64,000 nt of DNA from Carboxylicivirga fragile (lineage in GTDB: Bacteria; Bacteroidota; Bacteroidia; Bacteroidales; Marinilabiliaceae): the NCBI GenBank assembly GCA_025499625.1, contig JAFMVD010000021.1, forward strand, positions 24,468 to 88,467, in the 5' to 3' direction. Both the position numbers and the translations under genes were made by a program. Every line of letters starts with the position of its first letter. Positions within the stretch are counted from its first letter, which is position 1. Positions 1 through 9,942 of the stretch are shown in pieces. The notes under the pieces were generated by a model that was not told the origin of the DNA, did no database searches, and worked only from the letters and a program-made list of their open reading frames with translations.

Positions 1-1020
1 TAAAAACTGGTTTCGAATAGCTTTTGTTGTTGCTCCCATCGCTTTACGGATACCAATCTCACGCGTTCGCTCCGATACTGCCACAAGCATAATATTCATT
101 AATCCAATGGCAGCTCCAACTAAGGTTATCAATCCAATAATAGAAGCAAGCATGGCCACCATGCCAGTACTTTCTATTAAAATGCGAGACAAGTTATCAC
201 TCTTGTTCACATTAAAGTTATCTTCGTCGTGCACCGTTAGTCGGCGAATTATCCTGAATAAACCGGTTGCTTCGCTAATAGCATTGTCGATTTGTTGACT
301 ATTAATTGATTTAACAACAATCTTGTAAGACATGTTTGGTCTGCTAAATTGCTGACGAACATTGGTTACTGGCAATAAAATAATGTTATCACTCTGACTA
401 CCAAAACCGGCACCTTTCTCCTCCAGAACTCCAGCTACCAAATATTTAGCACCACCTAAAGCTAGCACCTTATTAACTGGATTTACACCATCCGGAAAAA
501 CCTTCTTTGCCAAGGCACTGCCCAAAATAGCCAAATGTCGGTGATCCAAAATTTCCTGTTCACTGAAATTACGCCCCCACTTTAAATTATGACCTTCTAC
601 TTCCAGGAAGTTTTCATCTACACCATATACCGCCACATTCGGATTAGATTTTGCACTCTCCGACTTAACTGTTGCGCCCCCAGTTGCGTTATACGAAATG
701 GTTACTATGGCCGGATAATCAAATTCTTCTTTGAAACTCATGGCTTCTCTAAAAGTAATCGAACCATAGTTTTTCTGACGTAGTTTACGCTTACCAATCT
801 GTACGTTCATGCCACGATTCTGAATCGTGAACGAATTGGCGCCCATACCAGTAAACTGATTACTTATGGCACCTTGAATAGAAGAAATAGCAGTTAGTAT
901 ACCAATAAGCGCAGTAATTCCAATGCCTATTATCAATATAGTTAGAATCGAACGCAACAAATTAGATCGAATAGATCCAAATGCAATGCGTAAATTCTCA
1001 TAAATCAGTATCAACTTCAT
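1..1020 (-). CDS. MacB-type ABC transporter permease (3' end beyond window)
   Basis: The minus strand reads open from an ATG at 1020 to the window edge, giving 340 N-terminal residues. The start has the usual MacB/FtsX pattern: a short cytosolic stretch (MKLILIYENLRIAFGSIRSN), one membrane helix at about residues 22-42, a periplasmic MacB_PCD domain, then a helix and the EIGIRKAMGAT motif at about 321-331, which is typical of the cytosolic loop between the second and third helices. The last two helices lie outside the window. The family exports lipoproteins, peptides or small molecules with a separate ATPase subunit, which is not visible here. The substrate cannot be told from sequence. Family assignment is firm. 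Confidence 0.9.
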   Translation of the reverse strand, partial: MKLILIYENLRIAFGSIRSNLLRSILTILIIGIGITALIGILTAISSIQGAISNQFTGMGANSFTIQNRGMNVQIGKRKLRQKNYGSITFREAMSFKEEFDYPAIVTISYNATGGATVKSESAKSNPNVAVYGVDENFLEVEGHNLKWGRNFSEQEILDHRHLAILGSALAKKVFPDGVNPVNKVLALGGAKYLVAGVLEEKGAGFGSQSDNIILLPVTNVRQQFSRPNMSYKIVVKSINSQQIDNAISEATGLFRIIRRLTVHDEDNFNVNKSDNLSRILIESTGMVAMLASIIGLITLVGAAIGLMNIMLVAVSERTREIGIRKAMGATTKAIRNQFL

Positions 1021-1163
1021 ATTATGCGGGTTAAGTCGCTTCAATAAAATATAAATCAACTAAATCAGGCATCAAGTTACTAAAAGTATTGTAAAGGGTT
1101 TCAAAGGCTTCAACAAAAAGGGATTGTTGTTGGTTATATCCTTTATAAATTATGACTTTTTAC

Positions 1164-1171
1164 TAGCTTTG
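1164..1171 (+). promoter_or_regulatory. Possible -7 element (TAnnTTTG) of the aconitase gene
   Basis: TAGCTTTG fits the Bacteroidota sigma-ABfr -7 consensus and lies 48 bp before the aconitase ATG. No clear TTTG -33 box lies at the expected 19-21 bp upstream, so support is partial. Confidence 0.35.
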
Positions 1172-1218
1172 CTTCGTCAACATTAAGCACAATAATCATT
1201 ATCTAAATAAATTGAGAA

Positions 1219-3483
1219 ATGGCTTTTGATATTGAAATGATAAAAAAGGCATACGCCGAAATGGCTGATAAAGTGGACTCAACACGTCAACTTTTAGGAA
1301 AGCCTTTAACATTGACCGAAAAAATATTGTATGCTCACTTAGCAGACAATCTACCGAATACACCTTATGAAAGAGGTAATTCGTATGTTAACTTTAATCC
1401 TGATAGAGTTGCCATGCAAGATGCAACTGCTCAGATGGCCTTATTGCAATTTATGCAAGCCGGTAAAGCAACAGCAGCAGTTCCGTCTACAGTGCATGCC
1501 GATCACCTTATTCAGGCTAAAGTTGGTGCCACAACTGATTTGGAATCAGCAGAGATTACAAACAAAGAAGTTTACGACTTCCTAAGTTCTGTATCGAACC
1601 GCTATGGTCTAGGCTTTTGGAAACCAGGAGCAGGTATTATCCATCAGGTGGTACTCGAAAACTATGCATTCCCAGGTGGAATGATGATTGGAACCGATTC
1701 GCATACAGTGAATGCTGGTGGATTGGGTATGGTTGCTATTGGTGTTGGTGGAGCCGATGCTGTGGATGTAATGGCAGGAATGGCTTGGGAGCTGAAGTTT
1801 CCTAAATTAATTGGCGTTAAGCTAAGCGGAAAACTAAATGGTTGGACCGCTCCAAAAGACATCATTCTTAAAGTAGCCGGATTACTTACTGTAAAAGGTG
1901 GTACTGGTTGCATTGTTGAGTATTTTGGCGAAGGTGCAAAATCAATTAGCTGCACGGGTAAAGGTACTATCTGTAATATGGGAGCTGAGATTGGTGCAAC
2001 TACGTCTACTTTTGGTTACGACGAATCGATGGAGCGCTACTTACGTGCAACAAATCGTGCCGATGTAGCTGATGCAGCCAACAGTGTGAAGGAACATTTA
2101 ACAGCCGATGCAGAAGTTTATGCTAATCCAGAGCAATATTTCGACCAGGTAATCGAAATTAATCTAGATACGCTTGAACCACATTTGAATGGTCCATTTA
2201 CGCCAGATCGCGCCACTCCTATTTCGGAGATGCGTGCCGAAGCTGAAAAGAATGGCTGGCCATTAAAGATTGACGTTGGTTTGATCGGTTCATGTACCAA
2301 CTCATCCTACGAAGATATTTCCCGTGCCGCCTCAATTGCGAAGCAAGCTGCTGAGAAAGATTTAAAAGCTAAAGGTGAATTCAAGATCACACCTGGATCA
2401 GAATTAGTTCGTTACACCATTGACCGCGATGGCTTGATTGGAACTTTCAATCAAATGGGTGGTGAAGTATATGCCAACGCCTGTGGACCATGTATTGGTA
2501 TGTGGGCCAGAACAGGTGCTGAGAAACAAGAAAAAAACACTATCGTACACTCGTTCAACCGCAACTTTGCAAAACGTGCTGATGGCAACCCAAATACTTA
2601 TGCTTTTGTTGGTTCACCTGAATTGGTAACTGCAATGGCTATTGCTGGCGATTTAGGTTTCAATCCTTTAACTGATACACTTAAGAATGAAAAAGGTGAA
2701 GATGTTAAATTGGATGCACCAAGTGGCTATGAACTACCTCCTAAAGGCTTTGATGTAGAAGATGCCGGCTACCAAGCTCCTTCTGCTGATGGTTCAAAAG
2801 TTGAAGTTGTAGTAAGCCCAGATAGTGAGCGCTTACAACTACTTACACCCTTTGCCCCTTGGGATGGTAAAAACATCTCTGGAGCTAAACTATTGATAAA
2901 AGCCAAAGGTAAATGTACAACTGACCATATTTCTATGGCTGGTCCTTGGTTGAAATTAAGAGGGCACTTGGATAATATCTCTAACAACATGTTGATTGGT
3001 GCTGTTAACTTCTTCAACGAAGAAACTAACAAAGTGAAAAATCAATTGAATGGAGAATACGATGCAGTACCTGCAACACAAAGAGCATACAAGGCAGCTG
3101 GAGTTCCAACCATTGTAGTTGGTGATCACAACTATGGCGAAGGTTCGTCGCGCGAGCATGCCGCCATGGAGCCACGTCACCTTGGTGTGAGAGCGGTATT
3201 GGTTAAGAGTTTTGCCCGTATTCACGAAACTAACCTTAAGAAACAAGGTATGTTAGGTTTGACTTTTGCCAACGAAACTGATTACGATAAAATTAAAGAA
3301 GATGACACATTCAACTTCCTTGATTTAGAACAGTTTGCCCCAGGAAAAGATTTACAACTTGAAGTTGTACATGCCGATGGAAGTAAAGAGGTGATTATAA
3401 CAAACCATACTTACAACGAGCAACAAATTGAATGGTTTAAAGCTGGATCAGCCTTAAACTTAATCAAACAACAAAACGCTTAA
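1219..3483 (+). CDS. acn: Aconitate hydratase
   Basis: Converts citrate to isocitrate through cis-aconitate in the TCA cycle, using a [4Fe-4S] cluster. The 754-residue length and layout match mitochondrial-type aconitase, the form common in Bacteroidota. The three cluster cysteines are C359 ([10 protein letters not shown]) and C422/C425 (ACGPCIGMW). The GTDSHT substrate motif is at about 158-163, and the swivel domain with [10 protein letters not shown] is in the C-terminal quarter. The gene stands alone: a divergent permease lies upstream and a convergent transporter downstream, with a hairpin terminator between. No other TCA gene is adjacent. Identification is secure. Confidence 0.97.
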   Translation: MAFDIEMIKKAYAEMADKVDSTRQLLGKPLTLTEKILYAHLADNLPNTPYERGNSYVNFNPDRVAMQDATAQMALLQFMQAGKATAAVPSTVHADHLIQAKVGATTDLESAEITNKEVYDFLSSVSNRYGLGFWKPGAGIIHQVVLENYAFPGGMMIGTDSHTVNAGGLGMVAIGVGGADAVDVMAGMAWELKFPKLIGVKLSGKLNGWTAPKDIILKVAGLLTVKGGTGCIVEYFGEGAKSISCTGKGTICNMGAEIGATTSTFGYDESMERYLRATNRADVADAANSVKEHLTADAEVYANPEQYFDQVIEINLDTLEPHLNGPFTPDRATPISEMRAEAEKNGWPLKIDVGLIGSCTNSSYEDISRAASIAKQAAEKDLKAKGEFKITPGSELVRYTIDRDGLIGTFNQMGGEVYANACGPCIGMWARTGAEKQEKNTIVHSFNRNFAKRADGNPNTYAFVGSPELVTAMAIAGDLGFNPLTDTLKNEKGEDVKLDAPSGYELPPKGFDVEDAGYQAPSADGSKVEVVVSPDSERLQLLTPFAPWDGKNISGAKLLIKAKGKCTTDHISMAGPWLKLRGHLDNISNNMLIGAVNFFNEETNKVKNQLNGEYDAVPATQRAYKAAGVPTIVVGDHNYGEGSSREHAAMEPRHLGVRAVLVKSFARIHETNLKKQGMLGLTFANETDYDKIKEDDTFNFLDLEQFAPGKDLQLEVVHADGSKEVIITNHTYNEQQIEWFKAGSALNLIKQQNA

Positions 3484-3506
3484 GTAAGTTTTTTATAAGT
3501 ATATGG

Positions 3507-3532
3507 AGGCTGTCTTTTTATTAAGGCAGCCT
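3507..3532. terminator. Bidirectional hairpin terminator between aconitase and DMT transporter
   Basis: AGGCTGTC and GGCAGCCT form an 8-bp stem (one G-U) with a loop of about 10 nt. A T-rich stretch follows on the plus strand, and the minus-strand gene stops immediately beside it. It fits a shared terminator for two convergent genes. Confidence 0.7.
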
Positions 3533-4408
3533 TTATTTTTTGCGATTAATTAAATATACACCAATCAAGATCACACTCATAAACAGGAGGTGATATATGG
3601 TAATAATTTCGCCATCCATCAATCCCCAAGCTATTGCAAAAATAGGAATGATATAGGTAACTGAAGAGGCAAAAACTGCCGAAGTATATCTTATTAACGT
3701 ATTCATTAACAACATGGCAACAGCAGTGCCAAGTATGCCAAGTAAAGCTAATGCACCCAAATGAATGCCCCAATTTGGCGAATGCGTAACTGATTGGAAA
3801 TCTGTAGTGAAAAAATATGCAATTGCAACTGGCCCCGTGAAAAAGAATGACAAAGCAGTAATTTGAACACCACTCAAATGTGTTAATTGCGTTTTAACTA
3901 CATTAATGTTAAAGGCATAACAAATTGTAGCTAAAACAATAAAGAAGGCATACGAATTAATATTTGAAATTGAGATATCGGAACCAGATGTTATAAGACC
4001 TAATGCGCCAAGCAATCCTAATATGATACCAATAAGCTGAGCTCCTTTAAATTTCAAGTGGTAAAAAATAAGACCTACTAAAAAGGTAAATACTGGCGTT
4101 AAAGAATTCAACATACCTGCCAGAGCACTATCAATGCGTGTTTGCGCTTTAGTAAATAAGAAGGCCGGAATAAAACTACCGATAAATCCTGCAATTAAAA
4201 GTGCTTTTAAATCCTTCTTCTTAAGATTTTTTAAATGCTTAATGGAATAAGGCATCAAGAATAAAGATGCAAAACCAATGCGGAGCGTAGCGGCCTGCAT
4301 ACTGTCAAAACTCTTCAATCCAATTTTCATTAAAATAAATGAACTGCCCCATACAAAGGCAAGCAACATTAATATAGACAATTGAAACCAGGGCTTTTTC
4401 CACAACAT
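3533..4408 (-). CDS. DMT superfamily transporter (EamA family)
   Basis: A 291-residue inner-membrane protein with about ten hydrophobic helices arranged as two EamA repeats (about residues 8-135 and 150-288). The N-terminal part has FVWGSSFILMKIGL, the usual first-helix pattern of the family, and the protein ends in a basic tail (NRKK). EamA proteins export metabolites or amino acids. The substrate is unknown and the neighbours give no clue. The start is the ATG at 4408. It is convergent with aconitase. Confidence 0.88.
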   Translation of the reverse strand: MLWKKPWFQLSILMLLAFVWGSSFILMKIGLKSFDSMQAATLRIGFASLFLMPYSIKHLKNLKKKDLKALLIAGFIGSFIPAFLFTKAQTRIDSALAGMLNSLTPVFTFLVGLIFYHLKFKGAQLIGIILGLLGALGLITSGSDISISNINSYAFFIVLATICYAFNINVVKTQLTHLSGVQITALSFFFTGPVAIAYFFTTDFQSVTHSPNWGIHLGALALLGILGTAVAMLLMNTLIRYTSAVFASSVTYIIPIFAIAWGLMDGEIITIYHLLFMSVILIGVYLINRKK

Positions 4409-4528
4409 AGTGATGAATTTTGTACGAAGCTAACATTTTTAATTTTATACGAATGCAACTTGGCTTATCCTACCTAAAGCACCTTGAAAAAATTGGAAGA
4501 AGACTTTCTTTTGCAAAATACATTACGT

Positions 4529-4569
4529 AATTTGCGTTACACAATTTGCGTTACACAATTTGCGTTACG
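4529..4569 (+). repeat. Three tandem 14-bp repeats before an ATPase gene
   Basis: The unit AATTTGCGTTACAC occurs at 4529-4542 and 4543-4556, with a shortened third copy at 4557-4569. The array ends 24 bp before the chosen ATG of the ATPase gene. It may be a direct-repeat operator or a slippage product. Confidence 0.85.
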
Positions 4570-4593
4570 AAGAATGCTTTTAATAGAATAAAC

Positions 4594-5712
4594 ATGAAAA
4601 ACCCATTCTTACTATATGGCTACAAAGACCCTAATTTATTTTGCGATAGAGAATTAGAAGTATCAAAGCTGAACAATGCCATAAACAACGGGAGAAATAT
4701 CACACTTATATCATTACGTCGACTTGGTAAAACAGGCCTGATAAAACATCTTTTTCATCATCTAGAGCAAGATAAATCAGCCATTGAAACGCTATATATT
4801 GACATTATGCCAACTAATAATTTAGGAGACATGGTGAAGGAAATAAGCAGTGTACTTATACTTCAAGAACAGAAAAAGAGTAAACGCTTCCTACAAAACA
4901 TGAGCGATTTGATTAGTGGACTTAAAGCTAAACTATTGTTTAATCCAATAAGTGGTTCGCCCGAATTAGAATTTGGCTACAAAAGTGAAAGCGAATCCCT
5001 TAACGATTTAAACACACTATTTAGTTATATCGGAAACCTGAAAAAGCCATATGTTATAGCTATTGATGAATTTCAACAAATCAATAATTATCCTGAAAAA
5101 CAGGTGGAAGCATGGTTTCGAAAATTTAGTCAGGAATACCCGGATATACGCTTTATTTTTTCGGGAAGCAGCAAGCACATATTAGAAGCCATGTTTACAA
5201 ATATTAATAGGCCTTTTTACCAAAGCAGTGAGCTTCTTTATCTAGATAGGATAAATACCGACAATTACACCGAATTTATTCACCATCATTTCACCGTTAA
5301 TAAAAAGTCCATTAAAATCGACGACATTAAAGAGTGGGTGAAAATTTTAGATACTTACACATTCTACGTACAATATTTTTTCAACAAATTATTTGCTCAA
5401 AACAAGAAAAACAATACTTATAAAATGATGTATGAGGTATCTCACGAAGTACTTAAAGAACGAGAAAACATATTCATTAATTACAAAAACCTTCTGACAA
5501 ACAACCAGTTTCAATTAATCAAAGCCATCGGTAAAGAGGAAGCCGTTAATAAACCAAACGCACACCATTTTATTAAAAAGCATAACTTACCAGCCGCCAG
5601 CTCAATTAACACAGCCCTTAATGCCCTACTCGAAAAACAAATGGTTTATCATGAAAATGGGCAATACAAAGTGTACGACCACTTTTTCTCAATGTGGTTA
5701 AGAAGTCTTTAA
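4594..5712 (+). CDS. AAA family ATPase (ATPase_2 type)
   Basis: A 372-residue ATPase of the archaeal-type ATPase_2 group, of which Bacteroidota often carry several copies. An N-terminal FCDRE motif is at about 17-20. A Walker A-like SLRRLGKTG follows at about 40-48 (the first glycine of the usual P-loop is replaced), Walker B IAIDEF at 155-160, and a sensor-like FIFSGSS at 187-193. The C-terminal part looks like a winged helix. The ATG at 4594 is preferred because the reading frame further upstream runs through the 14-bp repeats and offers only a TTG. No membrane segment is seen. The target is unknown; paralogues are often linked to mobile or stress loci. Confidence 0.8.
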   Translation: MKNPFLLYGYKDPNLFCDRELEVSKLNNAINNGRNITLISLRRLGKTGLIKHLFHHLEQDKSAIETLYIDIMPTNNLGDMVKEISSVLILQEQKKSKRFLQNMSDLISGLKAKLLFNPISGSPELEFGYKSESESLNDLNTLFSYIGNLKKPYVIAIDEFQQINNYPEKQVEAWFRKFSQEYPDIRFIFSGSSKHILEAMFTNINRPFYQSSELLYLDRINTDNYTEFIHHHFTVNKKSIKIDDIKEWVKILDTYTFYVQYFFNKLFAQNKKNNTYKMMYEVSHEVLKERENIFINYKNLLTNNQFQLIKAIGKEEAVNKPNAHHFIKKHNLPAASSINTALNALLEKQMVYHENGQYKVYDHFFSMWLRSL

Positions 5713-5782
5713 TTCTTATTAAAATAAGGAAATAATTAAGAAACATAATTCATTACATTTATTTTTAAACAACATAACTCTC

Positions 5783-6829
5783 ATGAAGCAACTACTAACC
5801 CTGCATATATTACTTATTCTTTCGTTAACAACCTTTTCTCAAAATGATCTACGAAATGGGAAGATTATCACCAATGAAGGAGATACTATTTCTGGTCAAC
5901 TCAATTATGTTGGTGACATTAATTGTTTTCATAAAATACAATTTATAACTACTGAAATAGATACAACTTTTTTACCATTTGATATATTGGGTTATCAATT
6001 TGAAAATGCAGAATACTATGTTTCAAAAATTGCCATATACCTAAATGATACAGCTAAAATATTTGCAGAATATTTAGTCAAAGGCGAGAAAGATCTATTC
6101 TTTCATCGATCTTATACTGGATTTCATTACTCTATAAGTATTTCACCAAATGAAATTGAACGTATTCCATACGAGAATGAGGTCGTAACCATAGACGGTG
6201 TGAAATACCAAAAAGAATCGAAACGACATATTGGCTATTTAATATCTTACTTTAGAGATTGCCCCGAATTATTTCCTGAGATTGAGAAACTTAAGAAACC
6301 AAACCGCAAATCTTTAACTTCCATAACTAAAACATATCACGACATTACATGTGGCGAAGGCACTTGTGTTATTTACGAGAAAGCAAAAGACCCCATCAAG
6401 ATAGCTATTGAACCAACTTACACTTATTACTTCAGAAATATTTTTGAGAATGGAGGTTCTACTAGTGCGTATGGAGCTCTTATTTACTTTCAGATCTCAA
6501 AAGCAAGCGAAAGAATTTACTTAAAAACTGGATTAATTCATGCAAAAGTTTGGGATCACAGACACAATCAAATTCCCTTTCAATTTGAATATAGTTTTCC
6601 AAATAAAATACTAACACCCAAGTTTGGAATAGGAGTCAACTGTCATTATTTGAATAATGGGGATGTTGCGTTAACAGCATTAGTTAATGCTGGCTGCCGA
6701 ATAAAACTAAGCAATAAACTATTTTTGAATACTGAATTAAGCTCTGACCTATTCCCATTAGTCTATGACAAAGAATTAATGCGTACTACTTTCGCCATCC
6801 AAACTGGCCTGCACATAAAGCTAAATTAA
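5783..6829 (+). CDS. Secreted protein of unknown function, outer-membrane barrel-like C-terminus
   Basis: A 348-residue protein with a signal peptide (residues 1 to about 19, ending TFSQ). The mature N-terminus has the pattern GKIITNEGDTISGQLNY, also seen in the protein at 12303-13514. The C-terminal half, from about residue 205, alternates short polar and hydrophobic stretches with aromatic ends, as in small outer-membrane beta-barrels. I infer an outer-membrane protein with an N-terminal globular part. No catalytic motif was seen and the function is unknown. It sits alone between the ATPase and the S9 peptidase. Confidence 0.65.
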   Translation: MKQLLTLHILLILSLTTFSQNDLRNGKIITNEGDTISGQLNYVGDINCFHKIQFITTEIDTTFLPFDILGYQFENAEYYVSKIAIYLNDTAKIFAEYLVKGEKDLFFHRSYTGFHYSISISPNEIERIPYENEVVTIDGVKYQKESKRHIGYLISYFRDCPELFPEIEKLKKPNRKSLTSITKTYHDITCGEGTCVIYEKAKDPIKIAIEPTYTYYFRNIFENGGSTSAYGALIYFQISKASERIYLKTGLIHAKVWDHRHNQIPFQFEYSFPNKILTPKFGIGVNCHYLNNGDVALTALVNAGCRIKLSNKLFLNTELSSDLFPLVYDKELMRTTFAIQTGLHIKLN

Positions 6830-6908
6830 ACCATACCGACTCAGCGGTGCTGACAGCAATTAATCCCTATTCTTTCTATCTTTATTTCAAATTTCAATCA
6901 ACACTATT

Positions 6909-8966
6909 ATGAAGACGTTAATAAAAACCAGTTCAATGCTAGCATTTCTATTCATTGTTAGCATATTAAATTCCAAAGCGCAGGATGTTCTTACACCCGA
7001 AGAACTGATTCAGCTAAAATCAAGCAGATGTGTTCAAATGCATCCTGATGGCAAGCAACTCATTTACACTGTTTATACGCCACGCACACCAAATGAAAAA
7101 CCTGGCGGTTCTCATGTTGAATACAACTTAGTAAATTTAGACACTAAAGAATCTCAACCGCTTTTCACAGAAGAAACAAAAGGTAGTTCGCCTAGCTGGA
7201 GCCCGGATGGAAAAACGCTTGCATTCAAAAAGAAAGTAGATAAGCTATATCAGATTTTTGTTAGCACAGATAATGTTGATGATGCCATTCAGGTATCAAT
7301 GGCTAAAAATGGCGTTAATGCATTTAAATGGAACCCTGATGGAAAAGGCTTTGCATATACATCAACCACTGCTACCAGCAAAAAAGAAAAGGAATTAAAG
7401 AAACGAGGTTACGACTTCATTTTTTACGAAGAGAATATCAAAAATGATAATCTATTCCTGATTGAAATTGATGAAAACTTCAAGCAAACAAAAGAAACCC
7501 AAATTACCGAAACAGTAAATATTTGGGATTTCAACTTCGACAAACAAGGAAAACAATTGGCTTATACGGCTACCGAATTAAAACTTACTGACCAACGTTA
7601 CATGTTTCGTAAGCTTCATATTTACGATATAGAAAATATGAAGGTGAAGCAAGTACTTAAAAACATAGGTAAGTTAGGCAATTACGCCTTTAGCCCGGAT
7701 GGCACTCAACTGGTTTATACCGGAGCATTCGATATTAATGATCATGCCGTTAGTCAGGTTTACAAAGCGACTATAGCTGATGGTTCTATTACTAATCTCA
7801 CCCCTGAAAAATACAAAGGGCATATTACATGGGCCGAATGGAAAAACGACAAAGAAGTAGTTTGTTTGGCACATGAAGGTGTTTACCCTAAACTGTATAC
7901 ACTTACCTTAAAAAACATGAAACGCAAGCTTTTATTAGATGCCGAAACATCTGAAACCATATTTGGATCACCTGTTTTCTCATCTGATTTCAAATCATTT
8001 GCATTTAGTGGAAGTACACCAACAGACATGTCAAATATTTACACCTGGAATGGTAAAGACGATCTTAAAATAGTTACCGACCTTAATCCAGAACTGCGCA
8101 AAAACACTCTTGGTGAGCAAGAAGTTATCAACTTTACCGCACGTGATGGCCTCAACATCGAAGGCATGCTTATGAAACCTGTTGGTTATAAAGCAGGTGA
8201 AAAATACCCATTAATAGTTTTTGTTCATGGTGGACCTGAAGCACATCACTCCAATGGCTGGTTAAGTGGTTATTCATCACCCGGGCAGGTAATGGCAGGA
8301 AATGGTTACTTAGTTGCCTATTTCAACTACAGAGCAAGTACTGGTTATGGCGTTGATTTTGGAATGGAAGGTTTTGAAGATCCTGCAGGAAAAGAATTTG
8401 ACGACTTAGCGGACGGCATCGAATATTTAATTAAAGAAAAAGGCGCAGATCGTGAACGTGTTGGAATGGCTGGTGGATCGTATGGTGGATATGCCTCAGC
8501 TTGGTTTGCTACTTATTACACCGAATATGTAAAAGCAGTTGGTGTCTTTGTTGGAATAACCAACATCATAAGTAAAAAAGGCACTACAGATATAGCTTAT
8601 GAAGAACTATTAGTTCACAGCGGAAAACCACTTGAAGAGCAATGGGAGATGAACCTAAAGCAAAGCCCTATTTATCATGCTCACAAAAGCAAAACAGCTA
8701 CTTTAATTTATGGAGGAGCTGCCGATGCACGTATTCATCCATCGCAAAGCATGGAATTATACCGTCGCATGAAAATGAACAATCACCCAGCTGTTCGTTT
8801 AGTACAATACCCGGGCGAAGGACATGGAAACCGCAAACAAGTTGGGCGCATTGATGTACTGTATCGTCAACTGGCTTGGATGAACTGGTATGTTAAAGAC
8901 CTAAAACCATTGGACGGCCCAATGCCACCACTTGATATAAGTGATCAATATGGATTAGACTGGTAA
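6909..8966 (+). CDS. S9 family prolyl oligopeptidase-type peptidase
   Basis: A 685-residue secreted serine peptidase. The signal peptide covers about residues 1-24. A WD/beta-propeller region of about 340 residues follows, with repeated WSPDG/FSPDG motifs, and then an alpha/beta-hydrolase domain from about 400. The catalytic triad is visible: S524 in GGSYGGY, D606 in GGAADARIHP and H639 in GEGHGN. The layout matches dipeptidyl or acylaminoacyl peptidases of family S9, which trim peptides in the periplasm in Bacteroidota. Exact specificity cannot be read. A terminator hairpin follows at 8976. The family call is firm. Confidence 0.93.
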   Translation: MKTLIKTSSMLAFLFIVSILNSKAQDVLTPEELIQLKSSRCVQMHPDGKQLIYTVYTPRTPNEKPGGSHVEYNLVNLDTKESQPLFTEETKGSSPSWSPDGKTLAFKKKVDKLYQIFVSTDNVDDAIQVSMAKNGVNAFKWNPDGKGFAYTSTTATSKKEKELKKRGYDFIFYEENIKNDNLFLIEIDENFKQTKETQITETVNIWDFNFDKQGKQLAYTATELKLTDQRYMFRKLHIYDIENMKVKQVLKNIGKLGNYAFSPDGTQLVYTGAFDINDHAVSQVYKATIADGSITNLTPEKYKGHITWAEWKNDKEVVCLAHEGVYPKLYTLTLKNMKRKLLLDAETSETIFGSPVFSSDFKSFAFSGSTPTDMSNIYTWNGKDDLKIVTDLNPELRKNTLGEQEVINFTARDGLNIEGMLMKPVGYKAGEKYPLIVFVHGGPEAHHSNGWLSGYSSPGQVMAGNGYLVAYFNYRASTGYGVDFGMEGFEDPAGKEFDDLADGIEYLIKEKGADRERVGMAGGSYGGYASAWFATYYTEYVKAVGVFVGITNIISKKGTTDIAYEELLVHSGKPLEEQWEMNLKQSPIYHAHKSKTATLIYGGAADARIHPSQSMELYRRMKMNNHPAVRLVQYPGEGHGNRKQVGRIDVLYRQLAWMNWYVKDLKPLDGPMPPLDISDQYGLDW

Positions 8967-8975
8967 AAAATCATG

Positions 8976-9004
8976 GAGCCTCTGGAGTTTATCTTCAAAG
9001 GCTC
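8976..9004. terminator. Hairpin terminator between S9 peptidase and response regulator
   Basis: GAGCCT (8976-8981) pairs with AGGCTC (8999-9004), followed by TATTTTTTT on the plus strand. It serves the plus-strand peptidase gene and may also act for the convergent response-regulator gene. Confidence 0.7.
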
Positions 9005-9011
9005 TATTTTT

Positions 9012-9848
9012 TTAGAAACCAAGTAGGTAAACCTCAAGATTAATACCACTTTCTATATTCAATTTCTTTCGTAAGCGAGAACGGGATACTTTAATACTAT
9101 CCACCGACAAGTTAAGAATAGAAGCAATTTCTTTATTGAGCATACCCAAACGAACAAAGGCACTTAATTTTAGCTCAGTTGGTGTTAGGTTTGGATACTT
9201 GGCTGTTAGGTTACGTTCAAAATCTTTATGCACCTTTGAAAACGATAGATTAAAACGCTGCCAACTTTCATCCTTACTTCTTTGACGCAGATCGTTTTTC
9301 ATCAAAACAAGTTGTTTCTTAGCTCCTTGAGGATCTTTATCAATGGCATCACTAATACTTTCGATTTTTTGCTCAAAATTATTAATGAACTCACTACTCT
9401 TAACCATGTATAACGAACTCTCGGTCAGCTCCTGATCCTTCTGCTTAACTATTTGTTTATAATAATTTGTAATTAATAAAGCTGCCCGTGTACGTGCTAT
9501 TAATTCAATGGCATCAATAGGCTTACGAATATAATCGATAGCTCCTGCGTCCAATGCAATTTTTAAATGATCGGCTGTTAACATTACACCAGTTGCCATA
9601 ATTATTGGAATCTCTTGTGTTAATGAATCCGCCTTAAATTGGTCAATAAGCTCTATACCCGAAAATTGTGGCATGTCCCAGTCGGTAATAATTAGATCGG
9701 GAACAACCTCTTTGGCGATTTGCAAAGCATTTATTGGGTTGCTACATTGATAGCATCTGTATTGTGGCATTTGTTCTGAAAAGATGGATACCATCAATTT
9801 CAAATTCTCTACCTTATCATCAATTATCAACAATTTATTGGACTCCAT
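9012..9848 (-). CDS. Response regulator with LuxR-type HTH
   Basis: A 278-residue two-component regulator. The receiver domain covers about residues 1-125, with the acidic pair DD at 10-11 and the phospho-acceptor D56 in IITDWDMP. A helical linker follows. The C-terminal HTH at about 215-275 (LTPTELKLSAFVRLGMLNKE, then a recognition helix ending RSRLRKKL) is of the LuxR/GerE kind. I chose the ATG at 9848, because the frame upstream only has a TTG seven codons earlier and GAAGAAAAA lies just before the ATG. It follows the histidine-kinase gene on the same strand by about 94 bp, so the two probably form a cognate pair. The targets are unknown. Confidence 0.9.
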   Translation of the reverse strand: MESNKLLIIDDKVENLKLMVSIFSEQMPQYRCYQCSNPINALQIAKEVVPDLIITDWDMPQFSGIELIDQFKADSLTQEIPIIMATGVMLTADHLKIALDAGAIDYIRKPIDAIELIARTRAALLITNYYKQIVKQKDQELTESSLYMVKSSEFINNFEQKIESISDAIDKDPQGAKKQLVLMKNDLRQRSKDESWQRFNLSFSKVHKDFERNLTAKYPNLTPTELKLSAFVRLGMLNKEIASILNLSVDSIKVSRSRLRKKLNIESGINLEVYLLGF

Positions 9849-9942
9849 ATTGTATTTTTCTTCAAACAATTGAGTGGATAAAATACCAATATAATTAACA
9901 ACTACCTATTATTATAGTTGGCAAAAGGTAAACAGTCGCTTT

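Noticed and set aside
1662..1955. Open frame antisense to aconitase
   Set aside because: It lies wholly within a strongly coding region on the other strand and encodes nothing recognisable.
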